Of a stretch of DNA of 64,000 nt, positions 44,161-53,242 are shown piece after piece. The notes beneath the pieces were generated by a model. The model saw only the letters and a list, made by a program, of their open reading frames with translations, was not told the origin of the DNA and searched no databases. The DNA lies in assembly GCA_905221605.1 (NCBI GenBank), contig CAJNDS010001258.1, forward strand, positions 619,857 through 683,856, read 5' to 3'. The DNA is from Symbiodinium natans. Its lineage: Eukaryota; Sar; Dinophyceae; Suessiales; Symbiodiniaceae. The first letter of the stretch is position 1; each line of letters begins with the position of its first letter. A program made the translations under genes and the position numbers.

Positions 44161-47100
44161 ATGCCTTCCCCGAAGCGATGGCTCCAACTTGCCTCGGATG
44201 GTGGACAAGATGGTGGAGCTGGAAATGGTGCAGCTGAGTCTCTGGGTGAAAGATCGGTGTTGGAAGAGGTGATTCCCGACGCTGAAGTACATCTGGAAGA
44301 GGCCTTAGTTGCAGAAAGCCCCAATGCGGGTATGAATCCCAATAGGGATATGGTTAACAATGCTGAAGCTGAAGGACGTGCTGTTTCTGTACCGCCAAAG
44401 CCTGGTGAAAAAAGGAACTGGGATGCGACTGGTGGCATAGATCGTGAAATGGAGGTGACTGTTTTACGAGTGTTACACAAACACGGGTACCAGCCGTCGT
44501 CTTCGACTTCGGGTCGAATGGTAGACCAAGAGTCTCAGACCGATCTGATTGGAGAAGTGCTACAAGCGACCAGGAGGCCGTTGAACAAGATCAAAAAGGG
44601 TCCATCTTCGAGTTCCCAAGGTGGTGGAAGCGGTCACAAACAGAAGGGTGCGGACGGCTTTGAAGCTGCACCTGCTGCTGAATACGCCATGGGGGAGGAG
44701 GAGATCCTACAGATGGAGGCTGAACGGTTGCGACAGCTGTCAGAAGAAGAGGACGAGATGCGACAGGTTTCTGAAAGGGACGGTTTTCGGAAAGACGAGC
44801 ATCTGATCCAAGCGTGTGATGGCACAATGTGGGAATTGCACCTCCATGAAGATGGGAGACAATATTATTACTGCCTGGATACGCACGAAACCAAGTGGAC
44901 ATTGCCGGTGGTAGGTGAAAAGGTGAAGAGTGACGAGGTGGTTGGGTCTCCTTTGGGCAATGAGCTGGAAATGGAGGCGGCACTGGATTCTTCATCCTCT
45001 ACTCCGAAGACTGAGTCTACGAGGGCATTCCAGGGTAGTGTAAATAGTTTAGGTGAAAAAGATTTTTCCTCTACTATCAGGGATAGCGGTCCTAGGGCTG
45101 ATGGTGACGCCCCGACCTCGGGTTCTCCTGATGAGGAAGGGATTCCTGGGAACCAAGCCAACATCGCTGGAGCTCAACACCTGGATCGGGAAGAAACAGA
45201 AGCGCTTTCTGAGGGTGGGGCAGCGATGGAATTGGTGGATCCAGAAGAGAAAATGCCCAATGAGGTGATCGGAACTGTGTCGGCTGCAGAAGAGCGAGTG
45301 GTGGATGTGGTACCTGTTGTTCAGGAAGGTGGTCCTGGAGATTCGGAGGATGGAGAGAAAAAGTTGTGTGTTACGACTGAGGAGGTCTCTTCGTTTGGTG
45401 CCAAGAATTCTGCCATTCAAGGGGAAAAAGAAGCTTCTGGAATAGCTGGAGACACGGATGATCTGAAAAATGAGGCCTGGAGCGCCAATGATGCGCGGGT
45501 TGATGCGCCAGATATTACCTGGAGTGCGAAGGAAGCACGGGTTGAGGTGCATGTGGTGGTACGTTCCACGGGCGACTGCAACAATGGGGCGCAGGTCTCC
45601 GCAGCAGCTGATGATGGAGGTTCACAGGTGGACGCACTGGTGCAACCTGAAGTTAGCAGCGAGGAACGAAATGACAAGGGCTACACCGGAGCCAATGAGG
45701 CAGCTGTGGTCAATGATGGTGGAAATTCTCCTTTGGAGGCCATGGAACCAAAGGAGCCTGCGGTGGAAGAAAGCGTGCCTGCCGTGGATGATCGACTCAA
45801 TTGCCCTGCAGTGGAAGAAGATTTGCCTGCTGCAGAAGGTGAGACAAAGGACTCCAATGATGGGTCCACTCCCATGAAGGGAGAAGCGTTGCCGTCTGGA
45901 AGTTCACCGGAAGTCGACACCGAGCGAACTACAGCAGATGAGGCAAAGCCGTTGGCGGAGAAAAAGGGAGGTCCTGAAATCCAGGAGCACAAAAAAGATG
46001 AGCTTGTGGGACTCGTGGAGCAGGACGAGCAGTGTGACCCAAAGGTGAAGACAAAGGATGCGCCAGGAGCCGATGATACAGAGATGGTTTCTGAAGAGCG
46101 TGCAAAGAAAGTGCCCCGAGCGGGAGCCTTGGAATCACCTGGGCCACATTGCTATCAAGAGGGAGATGAGATCATGGGTCTAGTGCGCTGCATCAATGGG
46201 TATGGAGCCTTTTTGGACCATGGGGATATGAATGTATTGATTCCTGCAGAAGGGAACAATGCATATCAGTTCAAGTTTGGTGATACTGTCAATGGAACAG
46301 TGAAACGAGTGGAAGATGATGGTACCATAATCTTGGACACCTTTCTGGTTTTGGAAGAGGACGTGGAGGACTCTTCTTCGACGCTGCGGAAGTGGAAACC
46401 CAGCGGCTGGAGTACGTGGTGGACGGATTCATGGTATGCTGGTCAATGGTACCAAGATTCCAACGGTCAATGGGACTGGAAACAGGAGGAAGAGCAATCC
46501 GATGAAGAGCTTGTGGTACAGGAGTTGTCTTCTGAAGAACGAGAAGAAAGGCAACTTTATGGAGAAAAGATCTACAAAGCTCTTCTGGAGAATGGAAATG
46601 AAGAGGAAGCCTATGTTGGCAAAATTACTGGGATGCTGTTAGGTCGGCCGATGGAAGATTTACAGGAGTGTGTTGCGGATCAGGCATTCCTCAATGCGGA
46701 AGCTCGGCGCGCGTATGGCATCTTGCAAAATGATGGTTGGAAGCCTGATGGTACAGAAAGCACAGGCTTGGGGAAGTTAACCACTTTTTCCCGAAAACAG
46801 TACCACAACGCGCTTTTCGAACTGGCATGCAGAAAAAGGAGATTTTCTCGACCAGTTGTGGGTGAAGCGGTGGCAACGGTGCTGAATCAAGGGGAAGATG
46901 AGTTTTGGAACGCGCTTTGGTTGGACACCAAGCTATTTTTGCAGGAGCTTGATGGTGCAGTGCAATCCATGAGCAAAAGGGAGAACAAGCCAATGGAAGC
47001 CTACATGGATCCTGACCAGTACAAAAAGGCTTACATGACACCAAAGACGGTGTTGTCACCTGGTTACAGCAAGCTGTGCAGGTTCTTCAATAAGGGAAGG

Positions 47101-48321
47101 TGTCGCAATGGCGATGGGTGTCCCTATGAGCATCGTCGGTACGGTGAAGGTTGGCCAGAAGGGGGGTCAACTGATCCAAAGAATAGCCAAGAAGCTGATG
47201 ATGAGGACGGGAACATCGGTGACCCTCCCACAGAGGAAGGTACAGTGGATGAGGCACAGCAGGAGCGGGAGGATTTAGCCTTCCGGGCCAAGTACAATTT
47301 TGGCAAAGGTGCATCAAAGGGTGAGCCTACGTCGGGTGAGCCAAAAGGTCGTCTGTGTCTGTATTACAATCAAGGTGGTTGTAAATATGGGACTACATGC
47401 AGGTATCTTCACAACGATGACATAGCATTGGAAGGGACTTGGGAGCCCGGCAAAGCTTGGGACAATGCTTCCAGGAAGTCACTAAGGGACGCAGGGTTCC
47501 ACCATTGCTGTTTCGATTATTACCTCAGAGGACGTTGCCGGAAAGGGTTAAATTTCTGCAAGTACTCCCATGACGAGATGTCAGAGGAGCGGCTGTCGCT
47601 CCTGAAACACTTGGTACAGGTGGCCAATCAGGTCCGGTTTGAAAAAGAGAGAGGATGGGAGCTTACGGATAGAAGCACTTTTCAGCCACCTGCGAGTGGG
47701 GGAGCTGAATCTTCCTCATCCTCGGCACCAAAAGCGCTGCAAATGACCAATGTGTCACAAAAAGATGGTGAAAAAGGTATTCTGGATGAAGTAGAAGCTG
47801 ATGAGCAAAAGAATTCGGTGGCTGCATCCACTAGTACTCAGCTTCACAATCCGGAGGAGCCGATTGAAAATTGGATGGCTCGCAACGCACACCTGTGGGT
47901 GTATACCCCTCATGTAAGTGAGGTGATGATTACGCTTGGTGTGACCAATGTGTCGGACTTGCAAGAGTTCATCTTTGTGGAAGATTTGGTTGACAAAGGG
48001 ATCAACAAAGTGACCGCATGCAAAATTCTGCAATTGGTGGGTGAGGTCCGATATCGACCGGGAGGACCGGAAAAGGCAGTTCCTTCTGATGCATCTGTAC
48101 GGGTACAACAATCTTCTGGGAACAAAGGGACTGGAAGAGCGGCGGTGCGAACCCTCACTCAGGTGCGTGAAGCTGAAGACTCCGGTGCAAAAACTATGCC
48201 GAGAGGTTCCTATCGGAGCTTTTTGATAAGGTCAGGTACCGTGATGGTTGGACGCTTGCGCAGAGGTCTCCGTTGTGCGTACAGAAGCTGCGGTTGGTGG
48301 GAGTTGGAATGCCGCCGGTGA
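44161..48321 (+). CDS. Retroelement RNA-binding polyprotein, part 1 (WW, S1, MLLE, three CCCH fingers)
   Basis: The first ATG in the open frame is at 44161; an upstream GTG at 44128 is not a plausible start. The frame gives 1386 residues, but its last 43 codons are probably not used because coding quality moves to the -1 frame near 48190. Domains: WW at about 222-250 (W224, W246, P249 and the run QYYYCLDTHETKWTLP); acidic low-complexity linker; S1-like fold at 667-726 (GYGAFLDHGD); tryptophan-rich stretch at about 743-775; PABC/MLLE-like domain at 798-856 with KITGMLLG at 821-828; CCCH fingers at 973-991 and 1066-1084 (both C-x7-C-x5-C-x3-H) and at 1117-1137 (C-x8-C-x6-C-x3-H); SAM-like helices at about 1238-1297. 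These are host mRNA-handling modules. The inferred role is packaging element RNA, Gag-like. Confidence 0.85.
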   Translation: MPSPKRWLQLASDGGQDGGAGNGAAESLGERSVLEEVIPDAEVHLEEALVAESPNAGMNPNRDMVNNAEAEGRAVSVPPKPGEKRNWDATGGIDREMEVTVLRVLHKHGYQPSSSTSGRMVDQESQTDLIGEVLQATRRPLNKIKKGPSSSSQGGGSGHKQKGADGFEAAPAAEYAMGEEEILQMEAERLRQLSEEEDEMRQVSERDGFRKDEHLIQACDGTMWELHLHEDGRQYYYCLDTHETKWTLPVVGEKVKSDEVVGSPLGNELEMEAALDSSSSTPKTESTRAFQGSVNSLGEKDFSSTIRDSGPRADGDAPTSGSPDEEGIPGNQANIAGAQHLDREETEALSEGGAAMELVDPEEKMPNEVIGTVSAAEERVVDVVPVVQEGGPGDSEDGEKKLCVTTEEVSSFGAKNSAIQGEKEASGIAGDTDDLKNEAWSANDARVDAPDITWSAKEARVEVHVVVRSTGDCNNGAQVSAAADDGGSQVDALVQPEVSSEERNDKGYTGANEAAVVNDGGNSPLEAMEPKEPAVEESVPAVDDRLNCPAVEEDLPAAEGETKDSNDGSTPMKGEALPSGSSPEVDTERTTADEAKPLAEKKGGPEIQEHKKDELVGLVEQDEQCDPKVKTKDAPGADDTEMVSEERAKKVPRAGALESPGPHCYQEGDEIMGLVRCINGYGAFLDHGDMNVLIPAEGNNAYQFKFGDTVNGTVKRVEDDGTIILDTFLVLEEDVEDSSSTLRKWKPSGWSTWWTDSWYAGQWYQDSNGQWDWKQEEEQSDEELVVQELSSEEREERQLYGEKIYKALLENGNEEEAYVGKITGMLLGRPMEDLQECVADQAFLNAEARRAYGILQNDGWKPDGTESTGLGKLTTFSRKQYHNALFELACRKRRFSRPVVGEAVATVLNQGEDEFWNALWLDTKLFLQELDGAVQSMSKRENKPMEAYMDPDQYKKAYMTPKTVLSPGYSKLCRFFNKGRCRNGDGCPYEHRRYGEGWPEGGSTDPKNSQEADDEDGNIGDPPTEEGTVDEAQQEREDLAFRAKYNFGKGASKGEPTSGEPKGRLCLYYNQGGCKYGTTCRYLHNDDIALEGTWEPGKAWDNASRKSLRDAGFHHCCFDYYLRGRCRKGLNFCKYSHDEMSEERLSLLKHLVQVANQVRFEKERGWELTDRSTFQPPASGGAESSSSSAPKALQMTNVSQKDGEKGILDEVEADEQKNSVAASTSTQLHNPEEPIENWMARNAHLWVYTPHVSEVMITLGVTNVSDLQEFIFVEDLVDKGINKVTACKILQLVGEVRYRPGGPEKAVPSDASVRVQQSSGNKGTGRAAVRTLTQVREAEDSGAKTMPRGSYRSFLIRSGTVMVGRLRRGLRCAYRSCGWWELECRR

Positions 48322-48722
48322 ATCCACCAACGAAAAAGTATCGGTCAAGATCAAACCCTGTAAGAAGGGGAAGGCCCTTGCTGGACAAAAAACAGGTGCG
48401 ACAGGTGCCACGATCTCGGTCACAACGACGAGTGCAACTGGCGGAAGTGGTGGAAAAACCGAAGCCACTGGAGCCGGTGAAACCTCGTGGTGGTTTGTCG
48501 TATCCATTCAGCAGAGCGTGGGCAGATGTGGTGGATGATGATGACCAGGCGGAGGCTTTGGTCTCGTATGCCGCTTCCTCAAGCGATTCAAGCGAGGAGG
48601 AGACCAATGCGGTACAACGCCTGAAGGAACTCTTTTGCAAGAAAGGGATTCGTGGAGAACTGCGAGTCGTGGCAATGTTCCACAAAGTGGTTCTTCAGGC
48701 TCCAATGATGGGCCGAAAAAAT
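48177..48722 (+). CDS. Retroelement polyprotein, part 2 (-1 frame segment)
   Basis: This frame has stops at 48168 and 48174, then stays open to 48782. It has strong coding character (NYAERFLSELFDKVRYRDGW, then a basic Arg/Ser stretch, then an acidic DDDD segment), while part 1's frame turns into Arg/Trp-rich noise. It has no credible start codon and so must be entered from part 1. It is left again at the A6 run at 48716-48721 for the next -1 frame. No domain was recognised. Confidence 0.65.
48189..48193 (+). other. First frame discontinuity at an A5 run
   Basis: Part 1 reads GCA AAA ACT here. Coding quality moves to the -1 frame within a few codons. The heptamer is not canonical, because the second triplet would be AAC. 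One extra A would join parts 1 and 2 without any shift. A deletion or homopolymer sequencing error is as likely as programmed slippage. Confidence 0.5.
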
Positions 48723-48775
48723 CGGTTCACCTTGGCGAAGGGCGCGACAAAGCGTCGCGGGGGGAGACCCGCCAA
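48716..48775 (+). promoter_or_regulatory. Candidate -1 ribosomal frameshift site: A_AAA_AAT plus stem-loop
   Basis: In the part 2 frame the codons are CGA AAA AAT, giving the heptamer A-AAA-AAT at 48716-48722, a canonical X-XXY-YYZ slippery site. After a 9-base spacer, TTGGCG (48732-48737) can pair with CGCCAA (48770-48775), enclosing CGCGAC (48743-48748) paired with GTCGCG (48754-48759). Slipping back one base enters the 1091-codon part 3 frame. An alternative is loss of one A from a run of seven, as mutation or assembly error. Confidence 0.5.
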
Positions 48776-51700
48776 GAAGTGACTTCTCAAGTTTTTTCGC
48801 TACCACAACCTTCTCGTCGAGCTGAACGGTCTCAAAAAAGAACAAGGGATGGTTCAGTTATGGTTGGTTCGCTGGCGGTGGGCTCCACGGATGAGGTTTT
48901 ACCTGGGCAAGGTGCTGCTGGACAGGTGAATGTCTCTGAAAGCGCTCAAGTTCTTCCTGGGCATGAAGTGGCTGGACAGGAGACGGCGCCGGAAGGAGCA
49001 GTACAGATTTCTGGCGAGGAGACCGACCAAAAAGAAGGAGAAGGCGGGAGCAATGATCTCCGTGGTAATGATGCGAAGATGTTGGATGGTGGTCCGGTGA
49101 GGAGTGACCTTCAGCAATTGCTGGTGAAAGGCCTTCTGACTCGAATTTATTGGAAGGTTGCAGTTGGCAAGTTGCCAATGGGGCAAAGAGATTGCCAAAA
49201 AGGGTCCAATAAGATGGATCGAAATTTGGTTATTAGCATGTCATCCGAGGGTGCAAGCGAACAGGATGAGAACCTGGCACTGGAGGACGATGCTGATCAG
49301 TCAATGGGAGACGGTGCAATGGTTATGGTGTATGATCCAGGAACGCTGATCCAGTCGCCAACAACTGATTGGGTTATGCGTCGCCGTCTGACCGATCGTA
49401 CCGTCTGGCCAGCAATGGCGCACCTGGCACAGAGGATATGTGCTGAAATGGTTCAAGTGGATGAAATGAATGCCCAGCTAGGGACTGGAACACTCCTTTT
49501 TCAAAGGAGAGATCAAGGATATTATACTGACCTGCATCATTCGTTCCATGACAACCCGTGCTTGCCGGCGGTGGGGAATTACCCTCTTTCGGTGATGGGT
49601 GCCTTGTTGTCTCCTGGTCTGGAAGGGGAATTCAAGAATACGGACAAGTTTGGTACTGCTATGGAGGCAATTGCCTATGATTGGAGCCGCAGTCCAGGCA
49701 TGGAAGTTCATATTGAACTTATGGCGAGGGTAGCCAAAATGGTTCACCCATTCCTGAATCTGGGAGCACAAGGGTCGGTGATGGTTTCAGAATTTCTCTG
49801 GCAGCGCGGGAGGGCTCGGTTGATGGAGTTTCTTCAAGCGGCGACTTGTGCGGACCAATTGGAGGCTCTCTGGAGAAGGATGGACGACGATGCGGATGAG
49901 GAGGTGGATCCTTCGACAGCGATGCTGGAAGTTCTTGGACTAGAGGATGCGGTGCTTGATCAAGGGAACAATGAATCCCTTATTCCCATTGAAGATGCTG
50001 GAGGTGAGACAAGCGGTGACACTGGAGGGAAGGGCAAAGCGCCAGAAGTTTCTCCGGAAGAGGAGAAATCCAGTGGGTCATCCAGACTGGCGGACACAAG
50101 GATTTTCTTGTGGTCAGTGTACTCCCGCGTGGCTTCGAATTTCTCTATGCAGGACCGCACTACTGGTAAGATCTTTGACAGCACCAAAGGATATCCTGGT
50201 GAAGGACCAAACAATGATGACAATCCTTCCTCTAAGGGGAACTTTCCCTGGATCTCAGAAGACTACCTCGACGAAGTGGTGTCAAAAAAGATGGAAAGGT
50301 CTTCAGATATGGATGGGTTTGTTCCGGGAAGTGAGGGATCATTGGAAAAGGTAGAGGTGGAGAATGTTACTGCCTCTAAAATTCTTATGGCTCTTTGGAA
50401 GAAGGGACATAGAGTTGGGTTTAGAAGGTTGCGTCGTTTGAATGCATCTGGATGCAAGGTTGGAGCAATGAAACGTCCAATCAAAAGGGTGCAGAAGATT
50501 GGCGCTAGGAAGGCCTTCATGAAGATGTTCAATGTTTTTGGATCGTCTCAGCATGGCTCAGGAGTTGGCGGAAAACCGATCATGAAGGTGGTAGGACCAA
50601 GGCCAGGTTTTCCAGCTGTACTCCAAGCACCAAATACTGATAGCACGTCGGGTGAAGGGAGCAGTCCCCAGGTACATGGCAATGTTCATGTAGAGCACAG
50701 TCGCCCTATGGACCGGTATGAGGCAGAGCGCTTGGAGAAGAGGAAGAAGGGTTTCTGCTATTGGTTTGGCAAAGGGAAAGATCGCTGCAAATTTGGTGAC
50801 GACTGCAAATTCATCCATTCCGAAGATGATGTGGTGCTACATTCATATTGGTGCAAGTACTATGTGGCAGGGAGAGAATGTTTCGCTGGAAAGGATTGTG
50901 AGTTCTCGCATGATGCAACTGGTGTGAGGTGCGTCCAGTTTGCTCGGTCTGGGAAGTGTCGGTTTGGTGACAGGTGTGTCTTTGGACATGAGGTTCCGTT
51001 GGAAAAACAGAGGCCAAGGTCTCCAAGGACGCCCCCAAGGGATGGTCCAAGGAGAAAGTCTGGTGCAAATGGTGGAAAAAAGGAGATCTCTCCTGAACAG
51101 TTCGGTGATGATGAGGAGGATTTTATGGTTTATGACGAAGAGACCAAGATGACGGAACTGTTGATGGAGGCGATTTCATTTCTGTCCAATGGCAAGTCAG
51201 ATTTGGCTCGAGCAGAGGCGGACCCATTGTTCAAACTCCTGAAGATCACTGGAGATGCTGACTACATGGATCAAGTATGGGTTTCGTGGACCACTGAAAT
51301 GTTGTCAGTGCTGGAACTTCTCGAAGTAGTGAAGTCGTACGATGTTTCGCTCGCGGAGGTGGAAGAATGGGTCAATGACCTGAGGATATGGTATGAGCGA
51401 GCCAATTTGGGAGAAGAAAAGGATCCCAAAAAAGGGAAAAAGAGGTCCCTAGAAGGGGAGTCCAGCAAAGATATTCCTGCCGAAAAAGAAGTGGTTGAGA
51501 CTTCGGAGACGGAGGTTGCCGTTGAGGAGGAGAAGAAAAAGGTAAAAAAGAAGAGGAAAGCTGCAGCTATCGAAGATCCTTATACCCTCATGGTTCCAAA
51601 GCCGAAGAAGATGCCGGCGGTCATTGAGAAGGGTGGATCATCATCCAATGTGGTGGTTTCTGCAGTGGAAAAAGCCTCAAAAGCGCGCACAAAGTCAAAT

Positions 51701-51994
51701 GTCGGTGGAAAGACAAAGAAGAAGGAGAAAAGTCAGAGTCCCAAAAAAGAAGAGGTGGTAATGGTGCAAGATCCTGAGGAAAAGGATCGTCCATCCGATG
51801 CGGAGGCACCAGGGTCTGCCAATGCGAATGAAGAGCTGGATCAATCTTGCCAGGCGATTGAGGATGCGAAGAGAGAAGGATTGGTATCCTCAATTCAAAG
51901 GGGCATACAGGATCCTGTTCTTACAGTTTCGGACCTGGAGTATATTCTGCTGCAACTTCACCTCAAGATTGCCAACAATCGGAAAAAGAAGTGA
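48719..51994 (+). CDS. Retroelement polyprotein, part 3 (three more CCCH fingers)
   Basis: The frame is open from a TTG at 48635 to a TGA at 51992-51994 with no credible own start; reading fits entry at the 48716 slippery site. A helical region with many Trp/Leu (about 49340-49920) could be structural. CCCH fingers are encoded at 50756-50818 (C-x9-C-x5-C-x3-H), 50852-50911 and 50930-50989 (both C-x8-C-x5-C-x3-H). Then comes a long charged tail with KKVKKKRK at about 51536-51561, a possible nuclear signal, and a final amphipathic segment. There is no polymerase or integrase motif where pol would be expected. With both shifts the whole product would be 2611 residues from 44161. Confidence 0.82.
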   Translation, partial: KSVHLGEGRDKASRGETRQEVTSQVFSLPQPSRRAERSQKRTRDGSVMVGSLAVGSTDEVLPGQGAAGQVNVSESAQVLPGHEVAGQETAPEGAVQISGEETDQKEGEGGSNDLRGNDAKMLDGGPVRSDLQQLLVKGLLTRIYWKVAVGKLPMGQRDCQKGSNKMDRNLVISMSSEGASEQDENLALEDDADQSMGDGAMVMVYDPGTLIQSPTTDWVMRRRLTDRTVWPAMAHLAQRICAEMVQVDEMNAQLGTGTLLFQRRDQGYYTDLHHSFHDNPCLPAVGNYPLSVMGALLSPGLEGEFKNTDKFGTAMEAIAYDWSRSPGMEVHIELMARVAKMVHPFLNLGAQGSVMVSEFLWQRGRARLMEFLQAATCADQLEALWRRMDDDADEEVDPSTAMLEVLGLEDAVLDQGNNESLIPIEDAGGETSGDTGGKGKAPEVSPEEEKSSGSSRLADTRIFLWSVYSRVASNFSMQDRTTGKIFDSTKGYPGEGPNNDDNPSSKGNFPWISEDYLDEVVSKKMERSSDMDGFVPGSEGSLEKVEVENVTASKILMALWKKGHRVGFRRLRRLNASGCKVGAMKRPIKRVQKIGARKAFMKMFNVFGSSQHGSGVGGKPIMKVVGPRPGFPAVLQAPNTDSTSGEGSSPQVHGNVHVEHSRPMDRYEAERLEKRKKGFCYWFGKGKDRCKFGDDCKFIHSEDDVVLHSYWCKYYVAGRECFAGKDCEFSHDATGVRCVQFARSGKCRFGDRCVFGHEVPLEKQRPRSPRTPPRDGPRRKSGANGGKKEISPEQFGDDEEDFMVYDEETKMTELLMEAISFLSNGKSDLARAEADPLFKLLKITGDADYMDQVWVSWTTEMLSVLELLEVVKSYDVSLAEVEEWVNDLRIWYERANLGEEKDPKKGKKRSLEGESSKDIPAEKEVVETSETEVAVEEEKKKVKKKRKAAAIEDPYTLMVPKPKKMPAVIEKGGSSSNVVVSAVEKASKARTKSNVGGKTKKKEKSQSPKKEEVVMVQDPEEKDRPSDAEAPGSANANEELDQSCQAIEDAKREGLVSSIQRGIQDPVLTVSDLEYILLQLHLKIANNRKKK

Positions 51995-52365
51995 TTGGAT
52001 GGTATGGATGAAGGGATGGTTTTTCTCTTTCTGGAGACCGGTGCGCTGGAACAGCCAATGTGCTGACAAAGGTGGTGGTTACTATTAAGGGTATGGAAAT
52101 CCCTGATAGTAGGAGTCAGTAGCTTTTCGCGTAGCGAAGACCACGGTTTGTGGTGAAGAAGGCCAAGGAGTCTTCAGTGATGAGAGGATCAAGGTGAAAA
52201 AAGATTCTCTATGGGTAGTAGGTTAGCCAATGTGCTATAATTCCGTCCTGGAAGACGTTAAACCACAATTTGCATTTCAAGCAGCTGGCTGCTGCCGTAA
52301 TGGCAGTTTTTGGCCAAAAGATCTGCATCTCCAATGTGTCCTAGGAAATCCTAGGACAGGGGGAG
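51995..52365 (+). other. Retroelement 3' non-coding region
   Basis: There is no open frame of interest between the stop codon and the 3' LTR. It holds a short inverted repeat TCCTAGGAAATCCTAGGA near 52339-52356, just before the purine tract, and a weaker foldback around 52083-52111. Either could be an RNA structure used in packaging or strand transfer; this is inference. Confidence 0.5.
52354..52365 (+). promoter_or_regulatory. Polypurine tract before the 3' LTR
   Basis: The bases GGACAGGGGGAG end exactly at the 3' LTR start, apart from one C all purine. This is the expected position and composition of the plus-strand priming site. Confidence 0.75.
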
Positions 52366-52652
52366 TGCGGAGCTGCAATTGGTATTGTAGAAAGGAGTTA
52401 GTGTTGGAAGTTGGAAGGGTTAATGAACCCGGTAATCGTATTTGGCTCAAGATGGGCTTGAACAGAAAGCCACAAGTTCAAAAAGTAGTGCCTGGGTTCT
52501 TAGGGTTTGGTAAGGGTGTGGATTCCTTCCCCCTTTCCTTCCCCCCTGGGTTGCTCTTATCCGTGTTCTTGGTTGTTTCTTGGTTCGATCTGGGAAATAT
52601 AAGTTCAGGGCGATTAGGGGAGTTGATTTCCTTCCTTGGTTGTCCCCCCGTA
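52366..52652 (+). repeat. 3' LTR, 287 bp
   Basis: Second copy of the terminal repeat, directly preceded by a purine run and directly followed by TAGGG. The 99 percent identity to the 5' copy is the main evidence for recent transposition. Confidence 0.94.
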
Positions 52653-53144
52653 TAGGGTTTAGGGCTTCATTAGAGCTTACAGGTTTTAGGGTTCCGGGTT
52701 GAGGGAGTTTGCGGGTTTGGGCTTTGGGGTTGCAGGCTGTGTAGTGTGGGAAGTTTTGGAGTTTACAATAAGCAGGGGATATGGGCCCTAAAATGATTGG
52801 ACCATCCTACACCCCAAACCCTCCCCCGCCCCCCTATTGTTAGGGACGAATAGGGGTTCAGGGTTTAAGGGCGAATGGGGTTTACTCGTTTCTAGGGGGG
52901 GGGGGGGGGGGGACTGGCGTTCATTGGGTTCAGATTGGGCGGAGTCTTTGGCTTAGCGGCCTTCGATTTTTCGGGTTCGGGATGTTCAGTCCTTTCGTTC
53001 ATTGGCTGGGTTTGGGGCTCATGGGTTTTCGGGTTTAGCGCTAAGAAGAATTCACCCTCCCCAAACCCATACCCCGTAACCTATAATCGGAGTCTACAAG
53101 GAAGTATTTTATCATACCCCTTAATTTCTTCTAAGGGTATGCCT

Positions 53145-53242
53145 TGGGATGTTCCCCCTAAGACTAGCAGTCCTTAATAGGGATTGTAGTTCCCCCTATC
53201 TTAATCCCTCTTAAGGATCGTTCGTCTCAGGGGGTACATCGC
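53145..53242. mobile_element. Foldback element, family D
   Basis: Starts TTGGGATGTTCCCCC and ends GGGGGTACATCGCAG with internal pairing (AGTCCTTAATAGGGATTGTAG against CTCTTAAGGATCG). It lacks the flanking CTAG of the copy at 33849. Confidence 0.5.

Larger units (their letters stand above)
43807..52652 (+). mobile_element. LTR retrotransposon lacking a visible pol region
   Basis: The element starts TGCGG and ends CCGTA, near-inverted termini. The two LTRs are 43807-44093 and 52366-52652. The five bases before it and the five after it are both TAGGG, a target duplication of copia-like length that falls inside interstitial TTTAGGG repeat. A primer site abuts the 5' LTR and a purine tract abuts the 3' LTR. 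The interior holds one long coding region in three overlapping frames and a 371-base 3' non-coding segment. I see no reverse transcriptase YxDD box, integrase zinc-binding or DDE pattern, or aspartic protease motif, so it resembles non-autonomous classes such as LARD or TR-GAG elements. The LTRs are about 99 percent identical, so insertion is recent. Confidence 0.92.

Noticed and set aside
48635-48718. Independent start of the third coding part at TTG
   Set aside because: TTG is not a credible start here; entry by frameshift or by a corrected homopolymer explains the frame better.
44161-51994. Hidden reverse transcriptase or integrase
   Set aside because: I looked for YxDD, HHCC and DDE spacing and aspartic protease DTG/DSG context and saw none. 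A profile search would be decisive.
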